IMG/VR virus record: IMGVR_UViG_3300025687_000444
Span: 1-20,121 of that record
Source of the DNA: a virus
Length of the DNA stretch: 20,121 nucleotides
Reading direction: 5' to 3' (one strand)
The translations under genes were made by a program, and so were the position numbers. How positions within the stretch are numbered: the first letter of the stretch is position 1; every line of letters starts with the position of its first letter. Below the pieces are notes generated by a model. The model had not been told where the DNA came from and searched no databases. It saw nothing but the letters and a program-made list of their open reading frames with translations. Shown here piece after piece: positions 13,495 through 20,121 of the stretch.

Positions 13495-14607
13495 TTAAAC
13501 ATAATATTTTAAATTATCAAGTTTATTATAGACTTTTTGCATGTCAGATGAATCTGGGTGAGGTAATTCTTTAAAAAAGTTAACTGCACCGTGAAAAAAT
13601 AGATCAATTGATTTATTTCCACTACCAGACCTATTTAATAAAATAGAAAGTTGTCTATAATGATCACCAAATTTATCCATATCATAACCACCATATGTTT
13701 TAAAACCGTGTCTAGCTGGATTGAATAAACCAAACATTAAATCAACATCACGTTGAGTTAGTTTGTTATCACCCAAACCATCAGGTGTTGGTTTTACTTT
13801 ATTAATGATAGAATCACCACGCATTGTAAACTGTTGTTTTTCAGATTCTGCTGATTGTTGTTGTACAAATACAGGTGATACACCATAACGATCTCTTAAT
13901 CGTAAGCAATATATTGAACTTAAATCGCTTAAAGATTGGTGCAATGATTTTTTTTGTTCAGTAGTAATTAAACCAACGTGATCAAAAATAACTAAAACAA
14001 TTTCATTTGGATTATTTGGTGTATAACTATCAAATACTTGAATTGGTTCACCTTTATATAATCCAGGTTTTTTAACAGTTTTACCATTTTTTTGCATATA
14101 ATCTCTAACATATTCATACATTCCAAACGGATTACGAATATTGGTAATAACTTTTACATGTTTATTAAAATGATCATAAAATGGTTTATTTTCTCTAACT
14201 AATGTTAAAAGTTCATCTGTTACTGTTCTATCTTTAAATAAAGATAATAATTCTTTTGGTGAACGAATTACGTTAAAATTATTGTATAAATAATGTGACA
14301 TAGCAGCTAATGCTTTCATTCGTTCACTAACCTCTAAACTAAAGTAGAATATTTTTAAATCTATTCCACTATTTGGATTTTGCATCATCCATTTTAAAGG
14401 TTCATACACAAATAGAAAATCGGTAAGTTGTGTTTTTCCAACTTTGCTATTTGCTGTAACATTGTAATACCTTGCTTTTTCTATACCCGGTATTACATTT
14501 GACAACTTTGGTAAAGACGGCCATAATATTGAATTTGCCCTCCCTTCTTCCACTCTCTTTTTATTTTGTTCTATATTATCATATGCTTCACTAAATATGT
14601 CTGCCAT
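13495..14607 (-). CDS. DnaB-like replicative helicase
   Basis: A 370-aa RecA-fold protein matching the C-terminal domain of DnaB-type helicases. Walker A is the variant ANSKVGKT (52-59), with Ala in place of the first Gly. IFYFSLEVSE (86-95) corresponds to the conserved catalytic Glu segment. Walker B is VLVIFDHVG with Asp209, and PVFVQQQSAESE is the glutamine-containing sensor loop. QLSILLNRSGSGNKSIDLFF near the C-terminus corresponds to the KxRxG finger region. The DnaB N-terminal domain is absent, as in many phage helicases. The ATG at 14607 shares bases with the stop of the preceding gene (TAATG), giving coupling. Confidence 0.88.
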   Translation of the reverse strand: MADIFSEAYDNIEQNKKRVEEGRANSILWPSLPKLSNVIPGIEKARYYNVTANSKVGKTQLTDFLFVYEPLKWMMQNPNSGIDLKIFYFSLEVSERMKALAAMSHYLYNNFNVIRSPKELLSLFKDRTVTDELLTLVRENKPFYDHFNKHVKVITNIRNPFGMYEYVRDYMQKNGKTVKKPGLYKGEPIQVFDSYTPNNPNEIVLVIFDHVGLITTEQKKSLHQSLSDLSSIYCLRLRDRYGVSPVFVQQQSAESEKQQFTMRGDSIINKVKPTPDGLGDNKLTQRDVDLMFGLFNPARHGFKTYGGYDMDKFGDHYRQLSILLNRSGSGNKSIDLFFHGAVNFFKELPHPDSSDMQKVYNKLDNLKYYV

Positions 14608-15173
14608 TATAACCTATCTTTCCTATCGTTAAACTCCTCTATTTCACCTCTCGACACTCGTTCACAATAAGCATTAAGATTGGATGATCCGTCTTTTGCT
14701 ATAAAATAATGCGCTTGTTGTCTGTATCCGTTTTTTCTTGTAATTTCATCATTATATATTCTTGTTGCTTTAAGAATTAATTCATGTGTATATCCTTTAT
14801 GTTGTTTTAGAAAAGAAATCATTTTATTTCTACATCCTTTACTATCTCCTTTATAATTTGAAGGAAATAATTCACGATATTTAAATATAAGATCATCAAT
14901 ATCTACTATTTTAACATCAAGAATATCATATGCCTCTTGTCGTAACGAAATATTTTGTGGAACTAATTTATCACTATCGTCACGTAATTCACCAACAATT
15001 TTTATCAAGCCATAACTTTCCATTGTTTGAAATAATCCTTCTAAATTCTCTGGATAATTCTGATCAATTTTAATTATGGCTTGATATTTTTGTAAATATA
15101 ATAGATTTAATATAACATTCCATAAAAACGGATAAATAGTTTTTTTTAATGTTAAATTTAATTCTATATTCAT
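14607..15173 (-). CDS. 188-aa hypothetical replication-region protein
   Basis: Start at ATG 15173 (MNIELNL) forms an ATGA overlap with the previous gene; an ATG at 15188 is an alternative. The N-terminal part is helical and hydrophobic and may be a winged-helix-like domain (KYQAIIKIDQNYPENLEGLFQTM). The C-terminal part (about 105-180) contains KMISFLKQHKGYTHELILKA and a conserved-looking HYFIAKDGSSNLNAYCE. Similar tails occur in hypothetical proteins next to phage helicases. A helicase-loader or initiator role is a guess based on its TAATG coupling to the helicase gene. Confidence 0.75.
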   Translation of the reverse strand: MNIELNLTLKKTIYPFLWNVILNLLYLQKYQAIIKIDQNYPENLEGLFQTMESYGLIKIVGELRDDSDKLVPQNISLRQEAYDILDVKIVDIDDLIFKYRELFPSNYKGDSKGCRNKMISFLKQHKGYTHELILKATRIYNDEITRKNGYRQQAHYFIAKDGSSNLNAYCERVSRGEIEEFNDRKDRL

Positions 15174-15400
15174 CTTAAATCTTCCCATCTGACAGTATCA
15201 GATGCTTGTTTTTCTTCGTAACTTTTAATAAGATAATGTTCTTGGTAAAATTCATTAATATCATCTTCTGTAAAATCTTTGTCAAATTCTAAATTTACAT
15301 AAACAGTTAATTCTTTAATGTTTAAATCAGAACCATATAATTCAGATACGATACCTACCATAATTTCTAATTCAACATACTTTTGATTTATACTAGACAT
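15170..15400 (-). CDS. 76-aa acidic hypothetical protein
   Basis: A small, strongly acidic, mostly helical protein (SELYGSDLNIKELTVYVNLEF, EDDINEFYQEHYLIKSYEEK, ending VRWEDLR). No motif or family is recognised. It ends in an ATGA overlap with the next gene and begins 11 nt after the preceding stop, so it belongs to the helicase-polymerase operon. Confidence 0.7.
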   Translation of the reverse strand: MSSINQKYVELEIMVGIVSELYGSDLNIKELTVYVNLEFDKDFTEDDINEFYQEHYLIKSYEEKQASDTVRWEDLR

Positions 15401-15411
15401 AATAATTGATT

Positions 15412-15723
15412 TTAATTACCAAGCATTTCTTCATAAACTAATAAATCTTCCCAAACTTTAGTTCTTTGCTTTTTACCAAGTTGTAGGAAATCTAATGCTT
15501 TACGTAATGATACATGACGACCAGTTTTTTTACTAAACTTGTCTTTGTAACTTAAATAAGCACTAGTTATTACTATATTACCATTAAAATGTACATGACA
15601 ATCTGTACCAAATGTTGGTTCATCGTTTTCTAATGCTATTTTTGGTGAACGTGGTACAACATCATCTTTTTCTGGGGGGTAATGTTCCCAATGAACCTTA
15701 AGTTTTCCTAATTTTAATTTCAT
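15412..15723 (-). CDS. 103-aa conserved-type phage hypothetical protein
   Basis: Begins MKLKLGKLKVHWEHYPP, then GTDCHVHFNGNIVITSAYLSYKD and FSKKTGRHVSLRKALDFL. The order of a Cys/His-containing beta hairpin, KD.FSKKTGR and a basic helix resembles a small family of unknown function common near phage replication genes. Basic residues (KKTGRHVSLRK, KKQRTK) suggest possible nucleic-acid contact. It starts 2 nt after the polymerase stop, so it is tightly linked to the polymerase. Function is unknown. Confidence 0.7.
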   Translation of the reverse strand: MKLKLGKLKVHWEHYPPEKDDVVPRSPKIALENDEPTFGTDCHVHFNGNIVITSAYLSYKDKFSKKTGRHVSLRKALDFLQLGKKQRTKVWEDLLVYEEMLGN

Positions 15724-15725
15724 TT

Positions 15726-17594
15726 TTAAAATAATTTAATTTGACCATCATATACACTATAAATAATATCATAAGCTTGAGCAATGTAGTAGTTATAATT
15801 GATATTATATTCTTTCATTGTATCCTTCTTAAAATATTTATTAAATATAGTTACTGAAGTATCTGATAAAATATTAATTATTCTACCATCATCTTCATTA
15901 ACTTTTCTTAGTATTGCTCCATTATTTGATACAAAGTATCTTACATTTTTTGATAATGTAGTTTGTTTAATTGTATTTGTATCATAATCTAAACTATCTG
16001 CAATTACTTTCCAACCTTTTGCAGCTCTAAATCGAAAACAAAAATCATAAATATCCATATGTTCTTTGATAGTCTGTTCTACAGGTATATTATCTACATA
16101 ATAATCTTTTACAGCTTTTCTAACAATTAACATAGAATGATCTTTATGAATATCTTTGTTTATCTCAAATATACCTTTTAATTTGACTGAACCGTCGTTA
16201 AATACTCCAATATAATTATTTACATCACGCATAACAATACGTTTAAAATAATCAAAATCAAGTTTTAACTGTGTTAATTGTTCCCAATTATTACAAATTT
16301 CTCTTAGTTCATCAACTTTATTACGAGGACAGTTTACCATTATACCATCAGTGTTTATCTGTATTATAGGTATATCAGCGTCTGCTATCGTTTCAGCTAA
16401 TTGGGCAAGTAACAATTGACCATTAATTGTTATTCGCATTGTAAACATTGGATCATATAAAAAACTATATTTATCATTAGATTTACCAAATGCAGAATTT
16501 AGAGCTAACTTCAATCCTTTATCTACTGGTTTATTACCAGTTAATTTAGCAATAAGTCTTTTTTGATAAATTTCATCATATATTTTACAGAATTTTTCAG
16601 TCAAATGTCTTGGATAGAACTTATTTTTAATTGCTAAATTCGGATAATATGAACTTACATCAACTAAAATAATCTGATTTTGTTCATCACTATCATAAAT
16701 ACCAGAATGAATAGCTCCATGTATACCACCAGTACCAAAATCATATTTAACACCTTTATATAGAACTGAAAAGTTTTTAAAAGCATTTTTAGTTTCAGTT
16801 ATTACTGTTGATTTAAATCTATCTAATATTGTATTAAATTCTTTACTTTTAAATTGTATATATGGAACTAAACACTTTTTAATTGGTATATTTTTATGAT
16901 ATGTTCGCATTTTATGTAAATAACTATGTGGAATATTTAATGCTTCTGATAAATATTTACCAATTAAAGTTGTTCCAATCTGTGTATCATTCGAATTCAT
17001 AACTTCAATTTGATATTCTTTACCAAATTGTTTACGCATTTGAATCATAGAAATAGACTTTTCATAAAATACTCTAGTTATATCTACATCATTAAGGTTA
17101 TAATCCAATATAGATTGAATTTCATCTTCTACTACCCAATGATCCGGTACAAAAGGTAAATCTTCAATATTGGGATATTTTAAAGCAATACCCACAGCTT
17201 TTAATGAAGTTAGTTTAGCTTTATTATCAAAATGCCATATTTTAAATAAATCTAATTGTGGAATTTTAACTTTATACCAACTAATTTCACTATATTCTGT
17301 GTTAATTATAGTAAAAGATGTATAGTATAATTCTTTTACTACTTCTTTTACGTCCATTTCTAACAACCTATCTTTATAACGCAAAATATGGTGTAATAAA
17401 GGATAATCATATTTAAGATTATTAAATCCAATTAAACCTTTTACTTCAGTTTCAAGAAATGTAATATATTCTTTTAATTCATTTTTAGTAGAATGTATTA
17501 CAAAGGTTCTTATTGTTTTTGCATCTTTCAACATAAAAGTTGCAGAATGGAAATTCATAAATTGTTCTAGATCATAGAACCATATTTGTTTCAT
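15726..17594 (-). CDS. family B DNA polymerase with 3'-5' exonuclease
   Basis: Counting from ATG 17594 (MKQIWFYDLE) the enzyme has 622 aa; a longer TTG-started frame adds 13 residues. Proofreading motifs are Exo I YDLE (Asp8, Glu10), Exo II GFNNLKYDY (Asn59, Asp63) and Exo III YNLNDVD (165-171). Polymerase motif A is VDVSSYYP with Asp312, preceded by GTGGIHGAIH (the YxGG-like link). Motif B is KLALNSAFG (362-370), and motif C is QINTDGIMV with Asp416. Motif C reads NTDG rather than DTDS, so only the second Asp is kept. The size is close to compact phage enzymes. No 5' nuclease domain is present; the FEN gene would fill that role. It is preceded by the structured-RNA cluster. Confidence 0.92.
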   Translation of the reverse strand: MKQIWFYDLEQFMNFHSATFMLKDAKTIRTFVIHSTKNELKEYITFLETEVKGLIGFNNLKYDYPLLHHILRYKDRLLEMDVKEVVKELYYTSFTIINTEYSEISWYKVKIPQLDLFKIWHFDNKAKLTSLKAVGIALKYPNIEDLPFVPDHWVVEDEIQSILDYNLNDVDITRVFYEKSISMIQMRKQFGKEYQIEVMNSNDTQIGTTLIGKYLSEALNIPHSYLHKMRTYHKNIPIKKCLVPYIQFKSKEFNTILDRFKSTVITETKNAFKNFSVLYKGVKYDFGTGGIHGAIHSGIYDSDEQNQIILVDVSSYYPNLAIKNKFYPRHLTEKFCKIYDEIYQKRLIAKLTGNKPVDKGLKLALNSAFGKSNDKYSFLYDPMFTMRITINGQLLLAQLAETIADADIPIIQINTDGIMVNCPRNKVDELREICNNWEQLTQLKLDFDYFKRIVMRDVNNYIGVFNDGSVKLKGIFEINKDIHKDHSMLIVRKAVKDYYVDNIPVEQTIKEHMDIYDFCFRFRAAKGWKVIADSLDYDTNTIKQTTLSKNVRYFVSNNGAILRKVNEDDGRIINILSDTSVTIFNKYFKKDTMKEYNINYNYYIAQAYDIIYSVYDGQIKLF

Positions 17595-17615
17595 ATTAAC
17601 TATAAAACAAAAAAC

Positions 17616-17685
17616 AGGATACATGTTTCTCAACGTGTCAAATGAAAAGTTTGATGTTTGTTTTTGAATTTGCTGTATGTATCCT
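17616..17685 (-). ncRNA. structured RNA A (tRNA-like, anticodon-loop-like hairpin)
   Basis: Read on the minus strand, AGGATACAT and ATGTATCCT form a closing 9-bp stem around 52 nt, followed by G and a T-run. Inside are the shared motif ACAGCAAATTCAAAAAC and a 5-bp/7-nt hairpin TCAAA-CTTTTCA-TTTGA of anticodon-arm geometry (UUU at the anticodon place, but C at 37). The total of 70 nt fits a tRNA, yet a D arm is not recognisable. It could be a degenerate tRNA, a tRNA-like RNA or a large hairpin terminator. Confidence 0.45.
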
Positions 17686-17700
17686 TATAACAAAAATGTG

Positions 17701-17812
17701 TGGGGCGGTAAGGATTCGAACCTTAATTACATGCGCCATATGCAGTTTTGAATTGCTGTTAATAATCTTTACAGATTACATTTAATGTGTGCTACCATTA
17801 CACCACCTCCCC
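17701..17812 (-). tRNA. tRNA-like gene with ~38 extra nucleotides
   Basis: The acceptor arms are GGGGAGG and CCGCCCC (6 of 7 pairs, one A-G mismatch), with A as discriminator and no encoded CCA. The D arm is GTGT/GCAC with AATGGTA in the loop, and the T arm is TAAGG-TTCGAAT-CCTTA. These are canonical. The part between D and T arms is about 38 nt too long. The best 5/7 hairpin next to the T arm is TGCAT-ATGGCGC-ATGTA (anticodon place GGC, Ala), leaving only a 2-nt variable loop; other foldings are possible. Identity is therefore not assigned. Confidence 0.6.
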
Positions 17813-17818
17813 AAAAAC

Positions 17819-17875
17819 AGGACACTAACTTTACAATTTAACAGATTGTTGTTTTAAAGTTGCTGTAAGTGTCCT
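17819..17875 (-). ncRNA. structured RNA B (short tRNA-like, Asn-type anticodon loop)
   Basis: On the minus strand AGGACACT and AGTGTCCT close a 57-nt unit followed by GTTTTT. It contains ACAGCAACTTTAAAAC and the hairpin ACAAT-CTGTTAA-ATTGT, which has perfect anticodon-arm geometry with GUU (Asn), U33 and A37. Six additional pairs AACTTT/AAAGTT extend that stem across a bulge. A T arm is missing, so it is too short for an ordinary tRNA. The closing stem differs from that of RNA A by paired changes, which supports structure. Confidence 0.45.
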
Positions 17876-17887
17876 TATAATACTAGC

Positions 17888-17924
17888 GAGAAATTATATA
17901 GTTATCCCATATAATTACATCTCG
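17888..17924 (-). other. hairpin at the end of the 68-aa gene
   Basis: GAGA/TCTC and AATTATAT/ATATAATT pair across a 3-nt bulge with a 9-nt loop, overlapping the stop codon of the 68-aa gene. No clear U-run follows. It may mark the boundary or processing point before the RNA cluster. Confidence 0.35.
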
Positions 17925-18121
17925 TTTGCTATTGTTACAATATTTCTCCACATTTGACGTGCTTTATAGTCATTTCGTTTTGCTTCATATTGTTTCTGTT
18001 GTGTGATTAGATGATCACGTTTTAGAAATAATCTTTCAACTTCACTTCTATTTAAATTTCTATATAAATTTGCCAACATGGAAAAATTTGTAATTTTCAC
18101 TGGCTCTGGAAAATTCGCCAT
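17915..18121 (-). CDS. 68-aa hypothetical protein
   Basis: A basic, helical small protein (NRSEVERLFLKRDHLITQQKQYEAKRNDYKARQMW) with a likely coiled-coil centre. No family is recognised. It has a clear Shine-Dalgarno-like AAAGGA a few bases before its ATG, unusual among its neighbours. A hairpin separates it from the membrane-protein gene upstream, and the structured-RNA cluster follows it. It may be its own transcription unit. Confidence 0.7.
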   Translation of the reverse strand: MANFPEPVKITNFSMLANLYRNLNRSEVERLFLKRDHLITQQKQYEAKRNDYKARQMWRNIVTIANEM

Positions 18122-18142
18122 GATTTTTCCTTTCGTTTAAAT

Positions 18143-18169
18143 AAACAGTAGCTAATATAACTACTGTTT
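18143..18169. terminator. hairpin terminator after the membrane-protein gene
   Basis: AAACAGTAG and CTACTGTTT form a perfect 9-bp stem with a 9-nt loop, in the 58-nt gap between the genes at 18180 and 18121. It is flanked by T-rich sequence on both strands (TTTATTT on minus, TTTTAT on plus), so it could terminate in either direction, most relevantly for the SPFH operon. Confidence 0.65.
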
Positions 18170-18179
18170 TATACTACAC

Positions 18180-18482
18180 TTATTGAAATAATCCAATTAA
18201 TGCTTTAACCCAACTAGATATTTGTAAAAGTAATAAAATTATTGTTAATATCCAAAGTAATATACCAGAAAATGTATAAATATTTTGTTGATTTTTAACA
18301 TTTTGTTCATGTTCTTCATCAGAACCCCACCTATCTTTTTTAGGTAATGGTAAATTTGGAATTATTTTTAATATTTCTACAAATTGTGGGTATTTTTCTT
18401 TATCTATTTTTTCAAGTATATAATTATTTAAAAGTATAATACCTAGAATAAAAAATAGAATAGCCATTATAAGAAATCCCAT
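18180..18482 (-). CDS. 100-aa two-helix membrane protein, SPFH neighbour
   Basis: Hydrophobic segments lie at residues 3-22 (FLIMAILFFILGIILLNNYI) and about 72-98 (FSGILLWILTIILLLLQ...), joined by a polar loop with LPLPKKDRWGSDEEHEQN. Its ATG overlaps the stop of the SPFH gene, so the two proteins are made together and may interact in the membrane, in the way NfeD-type partners accompany bacterial SPFH proteins. No sequence family is recognised. Confidence 0.75.
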   Translation of the reverse strand: MGFLIMAILFFILGIILLNNYILEKIDKEKYPQFVEILKIIPNLPLPKKDRWGSDEEHEQNVKNQQNIYTFSGILLWILTIILLLLQISSWVKALIGLFQ

Positions 18483-19657
18483 TATTTCTTCTTTACTATT
18501 TCTTGCATCATTTGAATCATTAATGCATTCTCAATGCTAGACCCTCCTTTGCCATCAGAACTACCTACAACGAATTGTGGACCAACCCATTTAGACATAT
18601 GTTCTGCTACACCAATATCACGTCGTACATCAGCATCAATTTGATATTTTTCACGTTCAGATAATCCATCTGCAATACGTAATTCTTCAGCAATACCTTT
18701 GGCTACTTCGATTTTTTTAAACTTTTCTTGTTCAGCTTGTTTAGCTGCAAATTCAGCTACTTCAAACTTTTCTTTCGCTTTAGTTACTGCTTCAATCTTT
18801 TCAACCTCTTTAGTATATTGTGCTTTAGCTACATCTGCTTTACCTTGTTCTTCAGCTGTTATTGCATCTTGTTGTGCTCTAAGTGCTGCTTGTTTAGCAA
18901 GTTCTGTTTTCATAGCTTCATCTTTACGTTTTGCAATCATTTCCTCAACTTTATTATCAAAGCCGGGAACATCAATAACGCAAGATACAATATCACAACC
19001 TAATTCTTCTAGTCTATTTGGTTGCCTTAAAGGTTGACCTAAAGTATCATATACAATAACTGTGACTTGTCTAACTTCTGTATCACCAGTACTGTTTACA
19101 ATTTCTTGTCGATCTGATTTAGTTACATATGTACCATTTTCTAGTTGATCTTGTACAGCTTGTTGAAATAAAGCTAATGTTGTATATGCATCTTGAGCTG
19201 ATCTTAAATTTGCTCCAAGCTTAACAGCATTTTCTACAATAGGTACTACACCTGCACTAATAAAATGTTGATAACCACCTGCAAATTCTTTTTGTAAATT
19301 TATTAATTCTTGTTCCGAATTAGGTAACTGTATTCGAATTAATCCAGCTATTTTAGCTTTAGAACCATCATTAAAAATTACAGGTATTGAATCCTGATTT
19401 GCAGAAATATCACCTTCTTGTTGATCACCAAAACCCATAGTAGTTACTGCTCTATAAGTTTCAATATTACCAAACCATTGACCATATAAACCCGGAACCA
19501 TCCGAGCTGTCATTTCACCAGTAATAAATGCTTGTTTTACTTGATAATGACCTTGATCATTAGTTTCAAAGATTTTTGCTGACATAGCAATAATTGCTAT
19601 TGCTGCAATAATGAACAAACCTAGTGTCCATCGTTTTGCGTTTTTTGCTTTCGCCAT
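18482..19657 (-). CDS. SPFH/band 7 (prohibitin/HflK-like) membrane protein
   Basis: A 391-aa protein with one N-terminal membrane helix (about 11-27, TLGLFIIAAIAIIAMSA). An SPFH domain follows (about 30-230, beginning NDQGHYQVKQAFITGEMTARMVPGLYGQ). A long charged coiled coil, rich in Ala, Lys and Glu, covers about 235-345, and the tail ends in a Met-rich helix. SPFH proteins assemble into membrane-bound rings or cages that organise microdomains and control proteases. Several large phages carry a copy, but its role in infection is not established. The next gene, overlapping by a few bases, encodes a small membrane protein. Confidence 0.88.
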   Translation of the reverse strand: MAKAKNAKRWTLGLFIIAAIAIIAMSAKIFETNDQGHYQVKQAFITGEMTARMVPGLYGQWFGNIETYRAVTTMGFGDQQEGDISANQDSIPVIFNDGSKAKIAGLIRIQLPNSEQELINLQKEFAGGYQHFISAGVVPIVENAVKLGANLRSAQDAYTTLALFQQAVQDQLENGTYVTKSDRQEIVNSTGDTEVRQVTVIVYDTLGQPLRQPNRLEELGCDIVSCVIDVPGFDNKVEEMIAKRKDEAMKTELAKQAALRAQQDAITAEEQGKADVAKAQYTKEVEKIEAVTKAKEKFEVAEFAAKQAEQEKFKKIEVAKGIAEELRIADGLSEREKYQIDADVRRDIGVAEHMSKWVGPQFVVGSSDGKGGSSIENALMIQMMQEIVKKK

Positions 19658-19686
19658 TTTTAAATAATATTAATTAAACTTTGTTT

Positions 19687-19830
19687 TTAGGAAAACCAAT
19701 AATAATAAGGAATAAATGCCTTACTACTTTTATAATTTTTGGGTGTTCTATTTGTAACTTCCCAATAAATCATATTACAATAGTACATTACTAATGTAAC
19801 GACAAATAAAAATTGTAAAAGTTGAAACAT
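19687..19830 (-). CDS. 47-aa small membrane protein, unknown
   Basis: This short frame starts at ATG 19830 (MFQLLQFLFVVTLVMYYCNM) with one hydrophobic helix at residues 1-18, followed by a polar, Tyr-rich tail (RTPKNYKSSKAFIPYYYWFS). It starts 2 nt after the upstream stop and ends 29 nt before the SPFH gene, so it fits the operon spacing. No family is recognised. Confidence 0.6.
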   Translation of the reverse strand: MFQLLQFLFVVTLVMYYCNMIYWEVTNRTPKNYKSSKAFIPYYYWFS

Positions 19831-19832
19831 AA

Positions 19833-20121
19833 TTAAATAATTTCAAATGTAAAATCTATACCATTTACCGAATCTGATAAGATTTTTAAATGATATTTTA
19901 ATCTTTGTCTTGGAGATAATTTTAACCACTTCGACCAAAATTGATAAGATTCTATCCTATCTGGTCTACTGTTAAAACTAGTAAAATAATTGACAGCACT
20001 AACATTAATTCTCCAATTACGAGTAATTGTTTTATTAACATATTGCCATCTCTTTTGAATAGTATTGTATCTACGTACAATGCCTCCCTCTGTTTCAACA
20101 GTCAGGAGGACTTCATTATCT
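19833..20121 (-). CDS. 3' part of an unknown gene entering from the right edge
   Basis: The last 95 codons of an open frame without a start in the window. The sequence is beta-rich at first (EVLLTVETEGGIVRRYNT), then basic and aromatic (KRWQYVNKTITRNWRINV, YQFWSKWLKLSPRQRLKYHLKIL), ending FTFEII. No family is recognised. The open frame through 289 nt and tight spacing to the next gene support a real gene. Confidence 0.65.
   Translation of the reverse strand, partial: DNEVLLTVETEGGIVRRYNTIQKRWQYVNKTITRNWRINVSAVNYFTSFNSRPDRIESYQFWSKWLKLSPRQRLKYHLKILSDSVNGIDFTFEII

Noticed and set aside
17616-17875. CRISPR-like array from the repeated ACAGCAA motif
   Set aside because: Only three diverged copies with unequal spacing, each in a different structural context, and no cas genes.
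18699-19037. Plus-strand frames of 112 and 91 aa antisense to the SPFH gene
   Set aside because: They are Ser/Cys/Ala- or Phe/Cys-rich mirrors of the Lys/Glu/Ala coiled coil on the other strand, with no start signal or context.

Overview
The window reads as part of a strictly lytic-type tailed dsDNA phage genome (replication and nucleotide-metabolism region). It is very AT-rich, and every credible gene lies on the minus strand, so transcription runs from right to left. Genes are packed with ATGA/TAATG-type overlaps, stops are standard (TAA, TGA and TAG are all used as real stops), and no structural or packaging genes are seen. A promoter of the Bacteroidota type (TTTG, 20-nt spacer, TATATTTG) sits upstream of the ribonucleotide reductase gene, and strong Shine-Dalgarno sites are rare. 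With the gene content (compact family B polymerase, DnaB-like helicase, Toprim primase, UDG, FEN nuclease, SPFH protein) this suggests a phage of a Bacteroidota host, possibly crAss-like. That assignment is an inference.

Layout in the direction of transcription (high to low coordinates). 20121-18180 is a membrane-flavoured block: an incomplete unknown gene, a 47-aa membrane protein, an SPFH/band-7 protein and a two-helix membrane protein. 18121-17600 holds a 68-aa unknown gene and then a 281-nt non-coding stretch with three tandem structured RNAs, one tRNA-like with an extra ~38 nt. 17594-9215 is the replication core: family B DNA polymerase, three small unknown genes, DnaB-like helicase, a secreted GH73-type glucosaminidase, a Sak4-like RecA-fold ATPase, two acidic-tailed proteins (SSB candidates), Toprim primase, zinc ribbon and RusA-type resolvase.

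9210-5321 is the most interesting block: a ubiquitin-like conjugation cassette. It has a beta-grasp Ubl-like protein, an E2-like protein with an HPH...Cys motif, a JAB/JAMM metalloprotease, a ThiF/E1-like enzyme and a fifth unknown gene. The set resembles known bacterial E1-E2-JAB-Ubl operons (PRTRC, Bil/Bub and related cassettes) but is embedded in a phage replication operon. A rho-independent terminator separates the Ubl gene from the enzymes. This fits Ubl being made in excess, and the same design is repeated between the SSB candidate and the primase.

5360-307 completes DNA metabolism: FEN-type 5' nuclease, an unknown protein, family 1 uracil-DNA glycosylase, class II (B12-dependent) ribonucleotide reductase and a dATP/dGTP diphosphohydrolase-like protein. 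Downstream come a tRNA-like acceptor/T-arm minihelix and a chain of tiny membrane-protein genes that runs off the left edge.
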